Assembly: GCF_003610195.1 (NCBI RefSeq)
Contig: NZ_RAPO01000003.1
Location: forward strand, 248,001-312,000
Direction: 5' to 3'
From: Halopiger aswanensis
GTDB lineage: Archaea > Halobacteriota > Halobacteria > Halobacteriales > Natrialbaceae
DNA: 64,000 nucleotides
The notes below the pieces were generated by a model. That model saw only the letters and a program-made list of their open reading frames with translations, was not told where the DNA came from and made no database searches. This document shows positions 1-9,767 of the stretch, one piece after another (within the stretch, counting starts at the first letter, position 1; each line of letters opens with the position of its first letter). The position numbers and the translations under genes are program-made.

Positions 1-2289
1 ATTCTCGTGTTGACCGTCGTCCTGCTCGGTGCGGGCTATTTCTCGTTTACGCAAGCCCAGGCGAGCGTCGAGGGGGACGCGGAAGAAACCCTCCTCAACG
101 CCGCGGAACGCGAAGCCGATGGGATCGACAAGTTCGTTCAGGATCGGAACGACAACACCGTGGAGATCTCCAATAGTGTCAATCTCGCTAACGCGGACAA
201 AAGCCAACTTCGGGCGTCGTTACGGACGTACCGCGAGGCGCTCCCGGACAGCGTCCACGCGATCCACTACTACAGCATGGAAAACGACGAGATCGTGGTG
301 AGCACGCAGTTCAACGAGGAAGGCGACACGGTCGATGAAGCGACGCGTCCCTGGGCGGTCGATATAGACGCGTTCGACTCGAGCGGCGACGTGCGCTCGT
401 TCGAGCCGTACGACGTCGACGGCGAGAAGCGGATCGGGTTCATCAGCCCGGTCGCCGGACAGGACGACCACGCGATCGTCCTCGTGATCAATCTCGGGGA
501 GCGCAGCGAACTCCTGACGTCGCCCATCGACGGCGGCGAAATCGAGGTCGTCGCGACGGACGGTCAGATTACGCTCGCCGAAACCACAGGGACGATCCTC
601 AACGAATCGTTCCTGATGGGAGAACTGCCACACCTGGAGGAAGGCGCGCTGCACCCCCGCGTCGATCAGGTGACGGCCGAAAACGACGTCGTCGGGGACG
701 ATCAGGTCGTCGTGGCGACGGTGCCACTCCAGGAGAAAGACTGGGCCGTGACCGTCATCGCACCCCACAACGAGGTGTTCGATACCGCCAGCGCGGTCAA
801 CCGGAACATCCTGTTGCTGATCGGGATCTCGATCGTCGGCTTCGTCGGCGTCGGCGCGGTGATCTCCCGGGACGTCAACAACTCCCTCGAGGAGATGACC
901 GGCTACGCGGAAGCGATCGAGGATGGGGACCTCGAGGTCGACATCGAACAGTCCCGGACCGACGAGTTCGGCCAACTCGCCGGCCTGTTCGCGCGGATTC
1001 GGGACACGCTGCAGGAGCGGCTGACCGAAGTCGAACAGCAGGCCCAGGAAGCAGAACAGGCCCGCGAAGCGGCCGAGGAATCGAAGGCGGAAGCCGAGCA
1101 AGCCAAGGCCGAGGCCCAGGAAGCCAAAGCGGAAGCCGAAGCCCTGAGCCAGCACTTAGAGGAGAAGGCCGACGAGTACCGGGAGTCGATCGAAGCCGCC
1201 GCGGACGGGGACCTCACGCGCCGACTCGAGACGGCCAGCGAGAGTCAGGCGATGGCCGAGATCGGCCAGGCGTTCAACGAGATGCTCACGGACATCGAGG
1301 CGATGGTCGTGCGCATTCAAACGGTCGCCGCCCAGGTCGACGAGAAGAGCTCCGAGGTCACCGCCTCCACCGAAGAGATTCGCGCCTCGAGCGGCGAAGT
1401 CGCCGAGAGCATCGAGGAGATTTCGGCCGGCGCGGAAACCCAAAACGAGAAGCTGACCACTGCGGCGGCGGAGATGAGCGACCTCTCGGCGACCGTCGAG
1501 GAGATCGCGTCCTCCTCGAACACCGTCGCCGAACAGGCCGATCAGGCCGCCGAACGCGGCGAAGAGGGGAAGACGGCCGCGAGCGACGCCGTCGAGCAGA
1601 TGGACCAGATCGAATCCAAGGCTGTCGACACCGCCGAGGAGATGGCCACCCTACAGGAGGAGGTCGAACGCATCGGCGAGGTCGTGGAACTCATCGACCA
1701 GATCGCCGAGGAGACCAACATGCTCGCGCTGAACGCCTCGATCGAGGCCGCGACCGCCGGCGAGGCCGGCGACGGATTCGCGGTCGTCGCCAACGAGGTC
1801 AAATCCCTCGCCGAGGAGACCGCCGAAGCCACGGAGGAAGTCGAAGACCTCGTCGAAACCGTCGAAGCGTCGACCGAGTCCGTCGCCGACGACATGTTCG
1901 AGATGCGCGACGGCATCGAGGACGGCCGGGAGACGATCGATCGGACCGTCGACACCCTCGAGTCGATCGTCGACTCGATCGACGACGCCAACGCGGGTAT
2001 CCAGTCGATCAACGACGCGACCGACGATCAGGCCGACTCCGCACAGGAAGTCTCCTCGATGGTCGACGATATCGCGGCCGTCAGCGAACAGACCGCCGAC
2101 GAGGCACAGAACGTCTCCGCGGCCGCCGAGGAGCAAACCAGCGCCATCAGCCAGATCTCCGACAGCGCCGAGTCCCTCTCGGAGCGCGCCCAGGAACTGC
2201 AGTCCCTGACCGCGCACTTCGAAACGGAGGCGGACGACGACTCGACCGAGTCGGCCGACTCGGAGACGCTCGTTGCGGTCGACGACTGA
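1..2289 (+). CDS. Methyl-accepting chemotaxis transducer (Htr/MCP), 5' end cut by window
   Basis: Membrane chemoreceptor that would signal to CheA/CheW. The frame is open to base 1 and begins inside the first membrane helix, so the true start lies upstream. Numbering from the GTG at base 7: extracellular sensor region to about residue 265, second membrane helix 266-288, HAMP 288-345, an Ala/Glu-rich coiled coil to 385, a second HAMP-like segment (GDLTRRLE) to 440, and the cytoplasmic signalling domain 460-735 with the hairpin tip [15 protein letters not shown]. The C-terminal tail is Ser/Asp-rich. No che genes are visible nearby, so the ligand cannot be inferred from context. Family call is firm; ligand unknown. 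Confidence 0.93.
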   Translation: MLVLTVVLLGAGYFSFTQAQASVEGDAEETLLNAAEREADGIDKFVQDRNDNTVEISNSVNLANADKSQLRASLRTYREALPDSVHAIHYYSMENDEIVVSTQFNEEGDTVDEATRPWAVDIDAFDSSGDVRSFEPYDVDGEKRIGFISPVAGQDDHAIVLVINLGERSELLTSPIDGGEIEVVATDGQITLAETTGTILNESFLMGELPHLEEGALHPRVDQVTAENDVVGDDQVVVATVPLQEKDWAVTVIAPHNEVFDTASAVNRNILLLIGISIVGFVGVGAVISRDVNNSLEEMTGYAEAIEDGDLEVDIEQSRTDEFGQLAGLFARIRDTLQERLTEVEQQAQEAEQAREAAEESKAEAEQAKAEAQEAKAEAEALSQHLEEKADEYRESIEAAADGDLTRRLETASESQAMAEIGQAFNEMLTDIEAMVVRIQTVAAQVDEKSSEVTASTEEIRASSGEVAESIEEISAGAETQNEKLTTAAAEMSDLSATVEEIASSSNTVAEQADQAAERGEEGKTAASDAVEQMDQIESKAVDTAEEMATLQEEVERIGEVVELIDQIAEETNMLALNASIEAATAGEAGDGFAVVANEVKSLAEETAEATEEVEDLVETVEASTESVADDMFEMRDGIEDGRETIDRTVDTLESIVDSIDDANAGIQSINDATDDQADSAQEVSSMVDDIAAVSEQTADEAQNVSAAAEEQTSAISQISDSAESLSERAQELQSLTAHFETEADDDSTESADSETLVAVDD

Positions 2290-2407
2290 CGGGCGCGGTC
2301 CGTTTCACGCGGGGCCGGTACATACCGTCGCGCACTCGAGAATGACGCGCCGGCGGCGGGATGAAACACAACCCTTAAGTCTTTCACCGGGAAACGACGT
2401 ATTGCAA

Positions 2408-2480
2408 GCCCGGGTGGTGTAGTGGCCCATCATACGACCCTGTCACGGTCGTGACGCGGGTTCAAATCCCGCCTCGGGCG
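2408..2480 (+). tRNA. tRNA-Asp (GTC)
   Basis: The 73-base cloverleaf has acceptor arms GCCCGGG and CTCGGGC (one G-U pair) and a G discriminator, as expected for tRNA-Asp. The anticodon loop CTGTCAC gives GTC, and the T-loop is GGTTCAAATCC. No CCA is encoded and no intron is seen. A CCTTAAG box lies about 33 bases upstream. Confidence 0.97.
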
Positions 2481-2778
2481 TCTTCTTCCGAATTCACATC
2501 CGCCAGCGGGGCGTCTCGCGCTGAACGATGCGTGAATTCCGAGACTGGTGACGAAGGTATTTGAATAGTGGGCGGCGTCGCTGCATCCGGCGTTCAACGC
2601 CCGTCTCGACGGTTTTCGAGGATCCGGTATCGGTCGTGAGCGGCGCTGCTCGTACTTCTACTGCCGGTTGCAGCGTTCGATCACGCACCGCCAAGATCGA
2701 CGCACGGCGTCCGATCAACTTACGTACCGGTCGCGTCATCATTCGAGCGCGAATCACACGTCGCCCCCGACCGATCCT
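2481..2778. other. Intergenic region, no gene seen
   Basis: About 300 bases between tRNA-Asp and the next regulator gene. Open frames here lack a plausible start and resemble nothing known. The 3' part presumably holds the promoter of the regulator at 2779, but no strong TATA box is evident. Confidence 0.5.
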
Positions 2779-4911
2779 ATGACGAACTCGATTACCGTCC
2801 TCGTCGTCGACAACGAGCCCGGCTTCGCGACACTCGCCAAGGAGATGCTCGAGCACGAGCGCGAGTCGATCGACGCCGTCCCGGCGACCAGCGCCGACGA
2901 GGCCCTCGAGTTGCTCGACCAGCGCGCGATCGACTGCATCGTGAGCGACTACGAGATGCCGGCGATGAGCGGTCTCGAGCTGTTAGAGCGGGTTCGCGAG
3001 GACGACCCGGATCTCCCCTTCATCCTCTTTACCGGGCGCGGTTCGGAGGAGGTCGCCAGCGAGGCGATCGCCGCGGGCGTGACCCAGTACCTCCAGAAGG
3101 GAACCGGCGACGAGCAGTACACCCTGCTGGCCAACCAGATCACGAACGCCGTGTCCCAGTACCGGGCCGAGACGGAACTCCGGGAGAGCGAACGCCGCTA
3201 CGAGCGGACGCTGACGACGCTCCACGAGACGACGCGGGACCTGATGCGAGCCGAGAGCAAGACCGAAATCTACCGGTCGGCGGTCGACACCGCCGGCGAC
3301 ATCCTCGACGTGCCGCTGGCCGTCGCCTACGCGTTCGATCCGACCGACGGCTGCCTCGAGCGCGCGGCCGCGACCGACTCGCAGACGCTGGCCGAACCCG
3401 TGACGACGATGCAACGCGGCGAAAGCCGAGTCTGGAACGCGTTCTCGGAGGGCGACAGCGCCTACTACGAGGACCTCGAGTGCGACGACGTCCCGGAGGC
3501 TGCTCGGGACGTGGAACCGTCGCCACAGACCGACCGCGGCCGGAGCGAACTGATCGTCCCGCTCGGCACCCACGGCGTGCTGATCGCGCGGACGGAGGAC
3601 GCCGACGGGTTCGACGAGATGATGACCGAACTCCTGCACATTCTGGCGGCCAACACCGAGGCCGCGCTCGACCGGGCCGAGCGGGAGCAACTGCTCCGGG
3701 ATCGCGACCGGACGCTCACCCGGAAGAACGAGGAGTTGACGCGGCTCAACCACATCAACGAGATCGTTCGCGAGATCAACCACGGCGTCGCGCAGGCCGC
3801 GACGCGCGAGGAGATCGAATCGATCGTCTGCGAACGCCTCGCCGACACCGACCGCTATCGCTTCGCCTGGCTCGCGACGACCGACGACGAGCCGCCCGAA
3901 CCGACCGCGTGGGCCGGCGTCGACGCCACCTACGTCGATCGAATCCGGGACGGCGGGGCGTGCGCACCCGAAATCGAACTCGTGGAGGAGACGCTCGAGG
4001 CGAACGGCGTTCGGGTCGTCGAGAACGTCCTCGAGGCCGACGCCTGGAGCCAGCGTCGAAAGGAGGCGCTGACGTACGGCTTCCAGACGGTGCTGGCGGT
4101 CCCCCTCGTCGACGACGAGCGACAGCACGGCGTGCTGGTCGTCCACGTCGGCGGCGTCGACGCGATCGGCGACGGCGAACGCGACGTGTTAGGCGAACTC
4201 GGCGAGACGATCGGCCACGCGATCCGGTCGGTCGAACGGACGCGCGCGCTGTTGACCGACAGCCGGCTCGAGCTCGAACTCCGCTGTACGGATCCGCGGC
4301 TGTTACTTAACCGACTCACCGAGCGCGTCGACGCCCCGATCGCGCTCGAGGGAGTCATCGACCGCGGCGACGAGATCGTCGCGTTCGTCAGCGCGCCGAC
4401 GACGGCGGCGATCCCCGAACTCGTCGCCGACAAAGCATCGGTCACGAGCGTCTCGGCGGTCAGCGACGGCGACGACGAGTCCCTCTTCGAGGTGACGGTC
4501 GAACCGACGCCGTTCTTCGAGATCCTGCGGGGGTACGACGTCGCGTTGCGAACCGCGGTCGGCGAGAGTGGTGCGACGACGCTGACGCTCGAGGTGCCCC
4601 AGCGCGTCGAACCCCGGTCGCTCGTCGAATCGATCGCCGAGGCCTATCCGGAGACCGAACTCGAGGCGCGCCGCGAGACGACGACGCTCTCGGCCCGCCA
4701 GCTCGATACCCACCTCGAGGAGCAACTGACCGAGAAACAACTCGAGGCGCTGCAGGCGGCCCACTACAGCGGCTTCTTCGAGTGGCCCCGCGAGAGCACC
4801 GGTGAGGATCTGGCCGCGACGCTGTCGGTCTCGGCGCCGACTTACCACTACCACCTGCGAGCGGCCCAGCGGAAGCTGGTGTCGCTGGCGTTCGACGGCG
4901 ACTCTAGTTAA
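2779..4911 (+). CDS. Response regulator with GAF domains and Bat-type HTH
   Basis: A 710-residue one-protein signalling regulator of the haloarchaeal bacterioopsin-activator type. The receiver domain spans about residues 5-120, with acidic pocket D11/E13 and phosphoacceptor D57 in IVSDYEMPAMSG. Two GAF-like sensor regions follow (about 165-300 and 330-480), then the C-terminal HTH_10 domain (about 655-705, LTEKQLEALQAAHYSGFFEW and SAPTYHYHLRAAQRKL). I chose the ATG at 2779 because the receiver domain starts there; the upstream extension is low-complexity Arg-rich translation. No partner kinase is adjacent. Target genes are unknown. Confidence 0.9.
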   Translation: MTNSITVLVVDNEPGFATLAKEMLEHERESIDAVPATSADEALELLDQRAIDCIVSDYEMPAMSGLELLERVREDDPDLPFILFTGRGSEEVASEAIAAGVTQYLQKGTGDEQYTLLANQITNAVSQYRAETELRESERRYERTLTTLHETTRDLMRAESKTEIYRSAVDTAGDILDVPLAVAYAFDPTDGCLERAAATDSQTLAEPVTTMQRGESRVWNAFSEGDSAYYEDLECDDVPEAARDVEPSPQTDRGRSELIVPLGTHGVLIARTEDADGFDEMMTELLHILAANTEAALDRAEREQLLRDRDRTLTRKNEELTRLNHINEIVREINHGVAQAATREEIESIVCERLADTDRYRFAWLATTDDEPPEPTAWAGVDATYVDRIRDGGACAPEIELVEETLEANGVRVVENVLEADAWSQRRKEALTYGFQTVLAVPLVDDERQHGVLVVHVGGVDAIGDGERDVLGELGETIGHAIRSVERTRALLTDSRLELELRCTDPRLLLNRLTERVDAPIALEGVIDRGDEIVAFVSAPTTAAIPELVADKASVTSVSAVSDGDDESLFEVTVEPTPFFEILRGYDVALRTAVGESGATTLTLEVPQRVEPRSLVESIAEAYPETELEARRETTTLSARQLDTHLEEQLTEKQLEALQAAHYSGFFEWPRESTGEDLAATLSVSAPTYHYHLRAAQRKLVSLAFDGDSS

Positions 4912-4982
4912 TTAGTACTCCAATCGAGAAGGTGCTAAATAGATAGAAAGTATATTTAACCCCGATCAACCCGTACGAAGAA

Positions 4983-5060
4983 ATGGCGATCTGCGATAGG
5001 CTATCGCCACCCCCAATCCCCCACCCCCACTTGCTTCGGACGACTCGTTCTCGAGCGTAG
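4983..5060 (+). CDS. Possible 25-codon leaderless sORF or small RNA
   Basis: A strong TATA-like box (TATATTTAAC, 4951-4960) sits 27 bases before an ATG that opens a 25-codon frame ending in TAG. The first codons also form an inverted repeat, TGGCGAT (4984-4990) with ATCGCCA (5003-5009), followed by C-rich sequence. The promoter spacing is right for a leaderless transcript. The peptide resembles nothing I know, so the product may be a small RNA instead. Confidence 0.35.
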   Translation: MAICDRLSPPPIPHPHLLRTTRSRA

Positions 5061-5104
5061 CGGCTGCGTCGCGAGCGTGCGCGCGAACTCGTTTTGAGAG
5101 GGTA

Positions 5105-5866
5105 CTACCGCGGCCGTGACTGCGAGTCGATCGCGTCGTCCCACTCGATCCAGTCCTGCTCCCAGCCGCGTCGCGACTCCGCGCGACGCTGGGCGTGTTC
5201 GACGTCCTCGCGGGCCGTTCGATTGCGTTCGACGGCGCCGGACTGTTCGCCGTCCACGAGCAGCGGATCGAAGGCGACGGGACCGCGCTGCTCGCGCTCC
5301 CCGTCGGCCGTCACGACCTCGAGGCGCTGGGACTGCGAGCCCCGCGGGAACACGAGGCGGCCGTCGTCCGCCAGTTGCCTGCGCAGCGCCCGCGGCGGAT
5401 CGACGGCCGCGGCCTCGAGCAGGATGCGGTCGAACGGGGCGTACTCGGGGAGGCCGTCGGCGCCGTCGCGGCAGTCGACGAGGACGCCCTCGTAGCCGGC
5501 CGACGCGAGGTTGCCGCGGGCCTCGTAGACGAGCGGGCGGGCGATGTCGACGGCGTGGACGTTCGCGTCGCCGACGAGTTCGGCCGCGACGGCGGCCGTG
5601 TAGCCGACGCCGGCGCCGACGATCAGCACGGAGTGGCCGTCCTCGAGGTCGAGCGCCTGGAGCATTCGGGCGGCCGTGCTCGGCGCGAGCACGCGGGTGC
5701 CGAAGGCCTCGTGTTCGCGATCGGCGTAGGCGGCCCGCTCGTCGTCGATAAATTCGTGGCGGGGGACGTCTCGCATGGCGACGGCGACGGCCTCGTCCTG
5801 GAGGACGTCCTTGGCGGCGGACTCGAGGCCGTCGACCATGTCTTCCCGGAGTACCGCGGGGTCCAT
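5105..5866 (-). CDS. PIMT-like methyltransferase paralogue with altered active site
   Basis: A 253-residue Rossmann methyltransferase related to protein-L-isoaspartate O-methyltransferase, recognisable by VPRHEFIDDE near residue 35 and the SAM-binding loop VGAGVGYTAAV. Compared with its upstream neighbour at 5961, the catalytic segment TISAPHMVAVM is replaced by VLAPSTAARML, so the conserved Ser is gone, and the acidic residue before the glycine loop is missing. A charged 40-residue tail follows the fold. It lies 94 bases downstream of the canonical copy on the same strand and is probably co-transcribed. Fold is secure; isoaspartyl repair activity is doubtful. Confidence 0.85.
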   Translation of the reverse strand: MDPAVLREDMVDGLESAAKDVLQDEAVAVAMRDVPRHEFIDDERAAYADREHEAFGTRVLAPSTAARMLQALDLEDGHSVLIVGAGVGYTAAVAAELVGDANVHAVDIARPLVYEARGNLASAGYEGVLVDCRDGADGLPEYAPFDRILLEAAAVDPPRALRRQLADDGRLVFPRGSQSQRLEVVTADGEREQRGPVAFDPLLVDGEQSGAVERNRTAREDVEHAQRRAESRRGWEQDWIEWDDAIDSQSRPR

Positions 5867-5960
5867 ACTCGCGGTATTCGATCGGCGGTTATGAATGGCG
5901 CGCTTGCGCTACCCACCCTGGTTCGTGCAGTCGTGCGGTTTCGAGGTCGCGACCGTAGCG

Positions 5961-6635
5961 TTAGCCGCGCATCTGTACGAACCGAACGCCGCCGTGTTCG
6001 GTCCGCTCGAGCGACCCGTCTTCGCGCTTGTCGGCCTGCACGAGCGTCTGGTGACCGGCGCCGACGGGAGCGAGGATGCGGCCGCCGGGCCGGACCTGTT
6101 CGACGACCGGCTCCGGCAGCTCCCGCGTCGCGCAGGTGACGTAAGCTGCGTCGTATGGTGCGTGGGTCGGCCAGCCGTCGCGCCCGTCGCCGACGCGGAC
6201 GGCGACCGCGTCGTAGCCCGTCTCCGCGAGTCGCTCGCGGGCCTGCTCGGCGAGGTCCTCGCCGTACTCGACGCTGTAGACGTGCTCCGCGCCGACGATC
6301 TCGGCGGTGACCGCGGCGTGGTAACCGCAGCCGGTCCCGATCTCGAGCACCTCGTCGCCGGGCTCTAGGTCGAGTCGGTCGGCCATGACCGCGACCATGT
6401 GGGGTGCGCTGATCGTCTGTCCGTCGGCGATCGGTAGCGGCCGGTCCGCGTAGGCGTTGCGCCGCCGATCCGGCGGGACAAACTCGTGGCGCGGAACCGC
6501 CTCGAGGGCCTCGAGGACCCGGTCGTCCGCGACTCTGTGAGCGACGGTTCGGGCCATTCGCTCGCGGGCGGCTTCGTACTCGCCGTCGTCGGCATCGGCG
6601 TCGCCGTCGGGACTCGAGCGGAATCGATCGAACAT
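5961..6635 (-). CDS. pcm: Protein-L-isoaspartate O-methyltransferase
   Basis: Repairs isoaspartyl residues in aged proteins using S-adenosylmethionine. The 224-residue chain carries VPRHEFVPPD, the substrate and catalytic segment DGQTISAPHMVAVM, and the SAM loop EIGTGCGYHAAV, all canonical. I start it at 6635 (MFDRF) rather than the in-frame ATG at 6650, because a CCTATTG box lies 25-31 bases upstream of 6635, as for a leaderless transcript. It heads a probable two-gene unit with the divergent paralogue at 5105. Confidence 0.92.
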   Translation of the reverse strand: MFDRFRSSPDGDADADDGEYEAARERMARTVAHRVADDRVLEALEAVPRHEFVPPDRRRNAYADRPLPIADGQTISAPHMVAVMADRLDLEPGDEVLEIGTGCGYHAAVTAEIVGAEHVYSVEYGEDLAEQARERLAETGYDAVAVRVGDGRDGWPTHAPYDAAYVTCATRELPEPVVEQVRPGGRILAPVGAGHQTLVQADKREDGSLERTEHGGVRFVQMRG

Positions 6636-6877
6636 GCCCGAGACTAGCACGGCGCCGGCAATAGGATGTTGGGCGCGAATGCCGGCAGCGATCGAATTCC
6701 CGGCGAGACCCGTTCGGACCGTCGATACGCGAGGGGCCGATCGCCGTCGAGTGCACTCGTGCTCGCGCTCGCACTCGCCGACGCGACGCCGAGAGATGAC
6801 AGCGGCCGAACGCGATCGAGCGCGGGTAAAAAGGCCTATGTGCGCCCTTTCGAATACTCGCTGCTATCGCTCGAGAT

Positions 6878-7822
6878 ATGGATTCTCTCCGGACGCTCCT
6901 TCGCTCGCAACGGTCGCTGCTCGTCGTCCTCGCCGCGACGGTCGCCGGCGTGGCGGTCCCCCACTTCGCCGCCCCGCTGCAACCGATCATCCCGCTGCTC
7001 GTCGCGGGACTGATCTTCACCTCGTTTTACGGGTTCAGCCTCGGCGAGATGACGGGCCGAAACGCCTCGCTGCCGGTCCTCGTCTCGCTGGCCGGGCTCT
7101 ACCTGCTCACGCCGCTCGCGCTGTATCCGATCGCCGCCGCGGTGCTGTCCGGGGAGGCGCTGCTCGGCGTGTTGATCGTCCTCGCCGCGCCGCTGACCGC
7201 CGGTAGTTCGATCATCTGGACGCGCCTGAGCGGCGGGAACACGTTCCTGGCGACGGTGATCGCCCTCCTGTCGCTGTGTCTGTCGCCGCTCGTGATGCCC
7301 TCGATCGTCGCCGCGTTCGCCGGCTCGACGGTCGATATCGACGCGGCCGGGATCGTCGTCGAACTCGCCGCCATCGTCGCCGGCGGCGGCGTCCTCGCCC
7401 GCCTGGTCCCGAACGGCGCCGTCTCCGACGACCGGCTGGACGCGTTCTCCCTCGCGACGATGGGTGTCCTAATCTACGCGGGTGTCGGCGCCTCGAGCAG
7501 CTCCATCGACATCGTGCAGCTGGCATTCGTGAGCGGGCTCGCGGTGGCCGCACTGGGTCTCAGCGCGGGACTGGCATACGCGCTGTACGCACGCGGAGCA
7601 CGCAGTGACGACTGCATCACCGTGCTCTTCTCGAGTTCGATGAAGAACCTGAGCGTGTCGGTGATGGTCGGCGCGACCGTCGGCAGCGGCGCGGTGATCG
7701 CCAGCATCACCGCGTTCCACGTGGCCCAGCAGCTCGTGAGCAGTTCGCTCGTCACCCGGCTCGCCTCGAGCGGCACAGCCCGGTCGTCGGCGACCGTGAC
7801 CGCTGCTCGCGCCGACGATTAG
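6878..7822 (+). CDS. BASS-family (bile acid:sodium symporter-like) transporter
   Basis: A 314-residue integral membrane protein with about nine to ten hydrophobic helices. The segment APLTAGSSIIWTRLSGGN followed by LSLCLSPLVMPSIV matches the conserved core of the BASS/SBF fold, as does the second-half segment SSSMKNLSVSVMVG. The family imports organic anions with sodium; substrates in archaea are mostly untested. It is a stand-alone gene divergent from pcm, with AAAAAGGCCTATG about 45 bases upstream as a possible promoter. Substrate unknown. Confidence 0.82.
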   Translation: MDSLRTLLRSQRSLLVVLAATVAGVAVPHFAAPLQPIIPLLVAGLIFTSFYGFSLGEMTGRNASLPVLVSLAGLYLLTPLALYPIAAAVLSGEALLGVLIVLAAPLTAGSSIIWTRLSGGNTFLATVIALLSLCLSPLVMPSIVAAFAGSTVDIDAAGIVVELAAIVAGGGVLARLVPNGAVSDDRLDAFSLATMGVLIYAGVGASSSSIDIVQLAFVSGLAVAALGLSAGLAYALYARGARSDDCITVLFSSSMKNLSVSVMVGATVGSGAVIASITAFHVAQQLVSSSLVTRLASSGTARSSATVTAARADD

Positions 7823-7849
7823 CCGTGGAGAATCGCGGAGAAAACGAGG

Positions 7850-8518
7850 TTACCAGGCCGACCAGGCGCTGGTCGTCTGATCGTAGGCGTAGACGCGCTT
7901 TGCGTCCTTCGCGAGGACCGTGTCGCCCTCCATCTCGTAGCGGTCGCGGTCGTAACCGGTCGCGTCGTCGCGGACGACGAAGGCGTCGATCTCGATCTCG
8001 TCGTCGCCGAACTCCTCAACCGCGCCGACCTCGAACTCGTAGTCGCCCGGCACGTGGACCGTAATCGAGCGGCTGTCGTCGCGCCGGCCGTCCTGCGGGT
8101 GAACCGTGACGTTGACCGCGACGTTGTCGACCTCGCGGGTCCAGACCGTCGCGACCTCGTCGACCGGCGCCTCCTCGACGCGGCGGTGGCCCTCGAGTTC
8201 GACGCTGGTCACGCGGACGGTCGAGAGGACCTCCTCGGTCTCTAAGATGAACTCGTCGCCGACCTCGACGGTCTCGTCCTCGGGGGTCGTGACGTTCGCG
8301 GTGAAGGACTCGCCCTCCTGCGAGACGACGACGTCGAGAGTGACCTCGCTCTCCTGTTCGGGCTGTACCTTGTGGACGTGTCCGCACTCGCTGCAGCGAA
8401 CGGTGACGGTCCCGCCGCCCTCGCTGGCGGTCAGGACCTCGTGGACCGTCTCGAGCTCCGGCGAGCACGAGGGGCAGGGCGTGGGGACCCGGTCGGGGAT
8501 CTCCGATGTATCGCTCAT
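7850..8518 (-). CDS. HVO_0476-type zinc-finger protein
   Basis: A 222-residue acidic soluble protein. Two Cys pairs near the N-terminus (CPSC at 15-18 and CSEC at 42-45) form a zinc ribbon followed by a beta-rich body with two similar halves, which suggests an OB-like nucleic-acid-binding fold. It resembles the haloarchaeal family annotated as HVO_0476 family zinc finger protein; the biochemical role is not known. TGAAAAGG at 8541-8548 lies 25-30 bases upstream and fits a leaderless promoter. It converges with the BASS transporter gene. Confidence 0.8.
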   Translation of the reverse strand: MSDTSEIPDRVPTPCPSCSPELETVHEVLTASEGGGTVTVRCSECGHVHKVQPEQESEVTLDVVVSQEGESFTANVTTPEDETVEVGDEFILETEEVLSTVRVTSVELEGHRRVEEAPVDEVATVWTREVDNVAVNVTVHPQDGRRDDSRSITVHVPGDYEFEVGAVEEFGDDEIEIDAFVVRDDATGYDRDRYEMEGDTVLAKDAKRVYAYDQTTSAWSAW

Positions 8519-8614
8519 AGCACGCTCTAGACGCCACGCATTGAAAAGGCGATTGGACCGGCCTCGCCACCGCTGGTTTCGAACCGTCTCGAGTCCGAGC
8601 GGTGCGACGCGGTC

Positions 8615-9703
8615 TCACTCGCCGACGTGTGCCACCCGCTGGCCCGCGTGGACGTACGTCTCCTCGCGGGTTTCGGCCGCGGTCCGCGGATGGTCGGTGC
8701 GAACGTCGCTGAACCGGATCGGGAGCCCCATCCCGAGGAAAAAGGACGACCGATCCTGCAGGTGGAAGTGAAGGTGCGGTTCGGTCGTGTTTCCGGAGTT
8801 ACCACAGCGCGCAACCTGCTGCCCCCGTTCCACGCGCTCGCCGGGTTCGACGGCGACGCTGCCGCGCTGGAGGTGCGCCAGCACGCTGTACTCGCCGTTC
8901 TCGTGGTCGATCACGACGTGGTTCCCGAGAATGGAGCGCTGGAGCGGATCCATCCAGCCGTTCGTCCGGTGGTAGTCGCGGTGATTGTCCCGGGTGCTCA
9001 CGACGACGCCGTCGGCCGGCGCGAGGATCGGCTCGCCGAAGCAGTAGTACTCCTCGGGCGGCCCGCGCTCGCCCGCCGTCGTGCGGCCGGCCTCGTCGGT
9101 GATCACGAAGTCGTAGGCGTACCGCTGGGTGAGCAGCCCCCACGAGTGGGAATACTCCCGATCCGGGCTGCCGTTGACGACGGTCCAGGTCCCCTCGAGC
9201 GGCAGCCGGTAGTCGACGTCGCTCTCGTAGGTCTCCGCCGACGGCAGATCGCCCCGGTAGCGGGCGACGATCGGGATGTGACCGGCCAGTTGGAGCAGTC
9301 CCGTCACGAGGAGGATCGGCTGGAACTGCAGGACGAGCATCGAAACGAGGGCGCGAGCGTTGACGGCTCGATCGCCCGAATCGATCCAGTCGGTCGGTTC
9401 CACTTCGTCGGCGGCAGCCTCGGCTTCGGCGCCGGGTTCGGTCTCGGTACCGGTCGCGTTCCTCACCGCACCGTAGACGAGCCCGCCGATTCCGGCGACC
9501 AGCGGCCACAGTCCGGCGAGGAAAAAGAGTGCGAACACCTGCAGCCCCTCGAGCGGTTCGTACAGGAACCCGGGCACCGAGAGGAAGCCGAGGGTCGCGA
9601 TCAGCGTCGGGCTCGGAAAGAGCCGGCGGATACCCGACAGTCGCTCCGAGTCGTCGGCGGGTTCGGGTTCGGGATCGGGTGCGAGCGGGTGGCGCGTCTC
9701 CAT
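8615..9703 (-). CDS. Membrane-anchored M23-family metallopeptidase
   Basis: A 362-residue protein with two or three hydrophobic segments (about 35-85 and 125-145) and a C-terminal lysostaphin-type domain. Predicted zinc ligands are H262 and D266 (GNHVVID) and H312 in HLHFH (310-314), with H277 in VLAHL, so the active site appears intact. In bacteria M23 enzymes cut peptidoglycan, which archaea lack, so the target must differ (S-layer or secreted protein, or a cell-shape role). It lies between a zinc-finger gene and an ArsR-like regulator on the same strand. Fold secure, substrate unknown. Confidence 0.88.
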   Translation of the reverse strand: METRHPLAPDPEPEPADDSERLSGIRRLFPSPTLIATLGFLSVPGFLYEPLEGLQVFALFFLAGLWPLVAGIGGLVYGAVRNATGTETEPGAEAEAAADEVEPTDWIDSGDRAVNARALVSMLVLQFQPILLVTGLLQLAGHIPIVARYRGDLPSAETYESDVDYRLPLEGTWTVVNGSPDREYSHSWGLLTQRYAYDFVITDEAGRTTAGERGPPEEYYCFGEPILAPADGVVVSTRDNHRDYHRTNGWMDPLQRSILGNHVVIDHENGEYSVLAHLQRGSVAVEPGERVERGQQVARCGNSGNTTEPHLHFHLQDRSSFFLGMGLPIRFSDVRTDHPRTAAETREETYVHAGQRVAHVGE

Positions 9704-9767
9704 GCGCTGACACTTGCACCGGCGAGCGAATCAAGCTTTGGCGAAAGGAATTTCTATAGACTGTCTG

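Noticed and set aside
2668-2778. N-terminal extension of the receiver-HTH regulator from 2668
   Set aside because: The added residues are Arg/Ser-rich and precede a receiver domain that begins canonically at 2779.
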